In this document: positions 5,560-6,225 of the stretch, piece after piece | Numbering within the stretch: the stretch's first letter is position 1 | How the letters are laid out: each line of letters starts with the position of its first letter | Origin: Pseudomonadota bacterium | Lineage (GTDB): Bacteria > Bdellovibrionota_C > UBA2361 > OMII01 | Direction of reading: 5' to 3' | Assembly: GCA_027486155.1 (NCBI GenBank) | Contig: JAIXPR010000416.1 | Span: forward strand, 1 to 6,225 | DNA: 6,225 nucleotides | Position numbers and translations under genes: made by a program | The notes under the pieces: model-generated | The model's input: the letters and a program-made list of their open reading frames with translations, nothing else | What the model was told of the DNA's origin: nothing | Database searches by the model: none

Positions 5560-5679
5560 ATGGCATCGCCAACTAAGAAGACCGAGAACCGTCGTGCAGC
5601 TCGTAGCGCTAAGCGTGTTATGAAGCGTAACAAGAGCAACAACCTTAAGGCTAAGAAGGCTAAGGCAGCAGCCAAGTAA
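5560..5679 (+). CDS. Small, very basic protein of unknown family (39 aa)
   Basis: I do not recognise this protein. It starts MASPTKKTENRRAARSAKRV, continues with MKRNKSNN and ends in a Lys/Ala tail (AKKAKAAAK). Of 39 residues 10 are Lys and 5 Arg against one Glu, with no Cys, Trp, Tyr or Phe, so it should bind nucleic acid or the ribosome. Residues 11-24 have Arg/Lys spaced as in an amphipathic helix, and the C-terminal tail resembles histone H1-like tails. Its reality is supported by a near-ideal ribosome-binding site, a promoter candidate, a strong terminator right after it, and extreme codon bias: all five Arg are CGT, all ten Lys AAG and all four Asn AAC, typical of very highly expressed genes such as those of ribosomal proteins. 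It lacks the sequence patterns I know for bL34, bTHX or the short bS22/COX24-like proteins; the start faintly recalls the bS20 N-terminus. A ribosome-associated or nucleoid-associated role is inference. Confidence 0.8.
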   Translation: MASPTKKTENRRAARSAKRVMKRNKSNNLKAKKAKAAAK

Positions 5680-5681
5680 GG

Positions 5682-6225
5682 TTAGCGTTCGGTATTACAG
5701 CCGTTCGAGAACGGAGCCCTTTGAGGCTCCGTTTTTTTTATAAAATCACAGAGCTCTCGACGTGTGGCGATCGACAAAGCGGCGACTATGATCGGGTGTA
5801 GTGCGTAGGCTTGAAGATTGTTTGTGAACAAAGCCTCAAATGGGACACAGAGAGCCGCAACGGCCACCACATAAGCCGCCCTTCTTAAGGGGGAGAGAGA
5901 TTCATATACGGCGATGGCCATGACCATGTAGGTGATTATCATCAACGGTGAAAAGTCGAATATCCACGCGTAGGGCGCTGTTAACGACGAAATGACCATG
6001 TAGGTGATGAAGCGATGCGCCGATATCTTCCCTCTGTCGAACGCCAGTACCAGGATCGCTATGATGAAAGCGGGAATAAATATGAGAAAAGGCTGGTTAT
6101 AAGAGCAGAGCAAGCTGTACGCCAGCGACGGCAGAGAAGATGTCGCCCATTGAGTTGAATGGGCAAATGATGAGAACCACCACCCTAGCATTTCGTTGTG
6201 ATACGCGAGGAACGAAACCGGAACG
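5682..6225 (-). CDS. Integral membrane protein, C-terminal part (possible GT-C/GT87-like glycosyltransferase)
   Basis: The frame stays open to the edge of the window, so the N-terminus is missing and the ATG at 6189-6191 need not be the start. About 180 residues are visible. Hydrophobic segments lie at about 45-61, 72-82, 88-107, 114-128 and 140-153 (counted from the window edge), giving a multi-pass membrane protein with a short polar tail. The stretch SLTAPYAWIFDFSPLMIITY, after a basic cytoplasm-like loop, resembles the C-terminal part of GT87 (DUF2029) polyprenol-phosphate-dependent mannosyltransferase-like proteins, where a Pro-Tyr followed by an acidic residue is common. That link is tentative; another polytopic family is possible. 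The gene converges on the small basic gene with only 2 nt between stop codons, and its last 20 or so codons cover the opposing terminator. Confidence 0.7.
   Translation of the reverse strand, partial: VPVSFLAYHNEMLGWWFSSFAHSTQWATSSLPSLAYSLLCSYNQPFLIFIPAFIIAILVLAFDRGKISAHRFITYMVISSLTAPYAWIFDFSPLMIITYMVMAIAVYESLSPLRRAAYVVAVAALCVPFEALFTNNLQAYALHPIIVAALSIATRRELCDFIKKTEPQRAPFSNGCNTER
5710..5739 (+). terminator. Rho-independent terminator after the small basic gene
   Basis: AACGGAGCC (5710-5718) pairs perfectly with GGCTCCGTT (5725-5733) around the loop CTTTGA, and eight T lie at 5732-5739. A competing hairpin, CCGTTC with GAACGG (5701-5714), shares the left arm. The reverse strand has no T run after the stem, so termination is for + strand transcripts only. 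Confidence 0.92.

Noticed and set aside
5478..5675. A 65-codon - strand frame with Leu/Ala-rich, membrane-like translation
   Set aside because: It is the antisense shadow of the Lys/Arg-rich small gene: CTT and GC-rich antisense codons give Leu and Ala. The + strand gene has the regulatory signals.

Overview
This 6,225-base window looks like the replication-origin region of a bacterial chromosome. It holds a probable origin of replication (oriC), then dnaN, recF and gyrB on the + strand. This is the classical dnaA-dnaN-recF-gyrB order, with dnaA itself absent and presumably just before base 1. The window ends with a very small basic protein gene on the + strand and the 3' part of a membrane protein gene on the - strand. 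The organism is probably Gram-negative: GyrB is 814 residues long with the long insert in its C-terminal half seen in E. coli-type GyrB. RecF, however, has a signature segment (SQGQ) closer to Bacillus-type RecF. A deeply branching proteobacterium-like or delta-like lineage would fit, but the sequence alone does not settle the taxon.

Bases 1-418 hold no convincing gene. They carry a cluster of DnaA-box-like 9-mers, including one perfect TTATCCACA at 201-209 on the - strand. These are followed by a short GC-rich block, a run of DnaA-trio-like triplets and an AT-rich stretch immediately before dnaN. This matches the box / GC cluster / trio / unwinding-element order described for the B. subtilis origin. 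More DnaA boxes lie in the last codons of recF, so the origin-linked signal may be split.

dnaN (sliding clamp), recF (gap-repair ATPase) and gyrB (gyrase B subunit) are intact, with all core motifs present. The dnaN-recF gap (93 nt) holds a terminator-like hairpin with a duplicated left arm, placed directly before the recF ribosome-binding site. The recF-gyrB gap (255 nt) holds two copies of a 13-nt odd palindrome, a third TTACCAACA 9-mer, a weak promoter candidate and an AACGGAG direct repeat, so gyrB is probably controlled separately.

After gyrB comes a 39-codon gene with its own promoter candidate, a strong ribosome-binding site, extreme codon bias and a textbook Rho-independent terminator. 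Its product is about 38% Lys+Arg and I cannot assign it to a named family. It is the best candidate for something undescribed here. The opposing membrane-protein gene ends 2 nt away and encodes its C-terminus across the terminator of the small gene.

Functionally, the window groups origin melting (DnaA sites), processive synthesis (DnaN), gap repair (RecF) and supercoil control (GyrB), the usual origin-proximal set. No tRNA, rRNA, CRISPR array or insertion sequence was seen.
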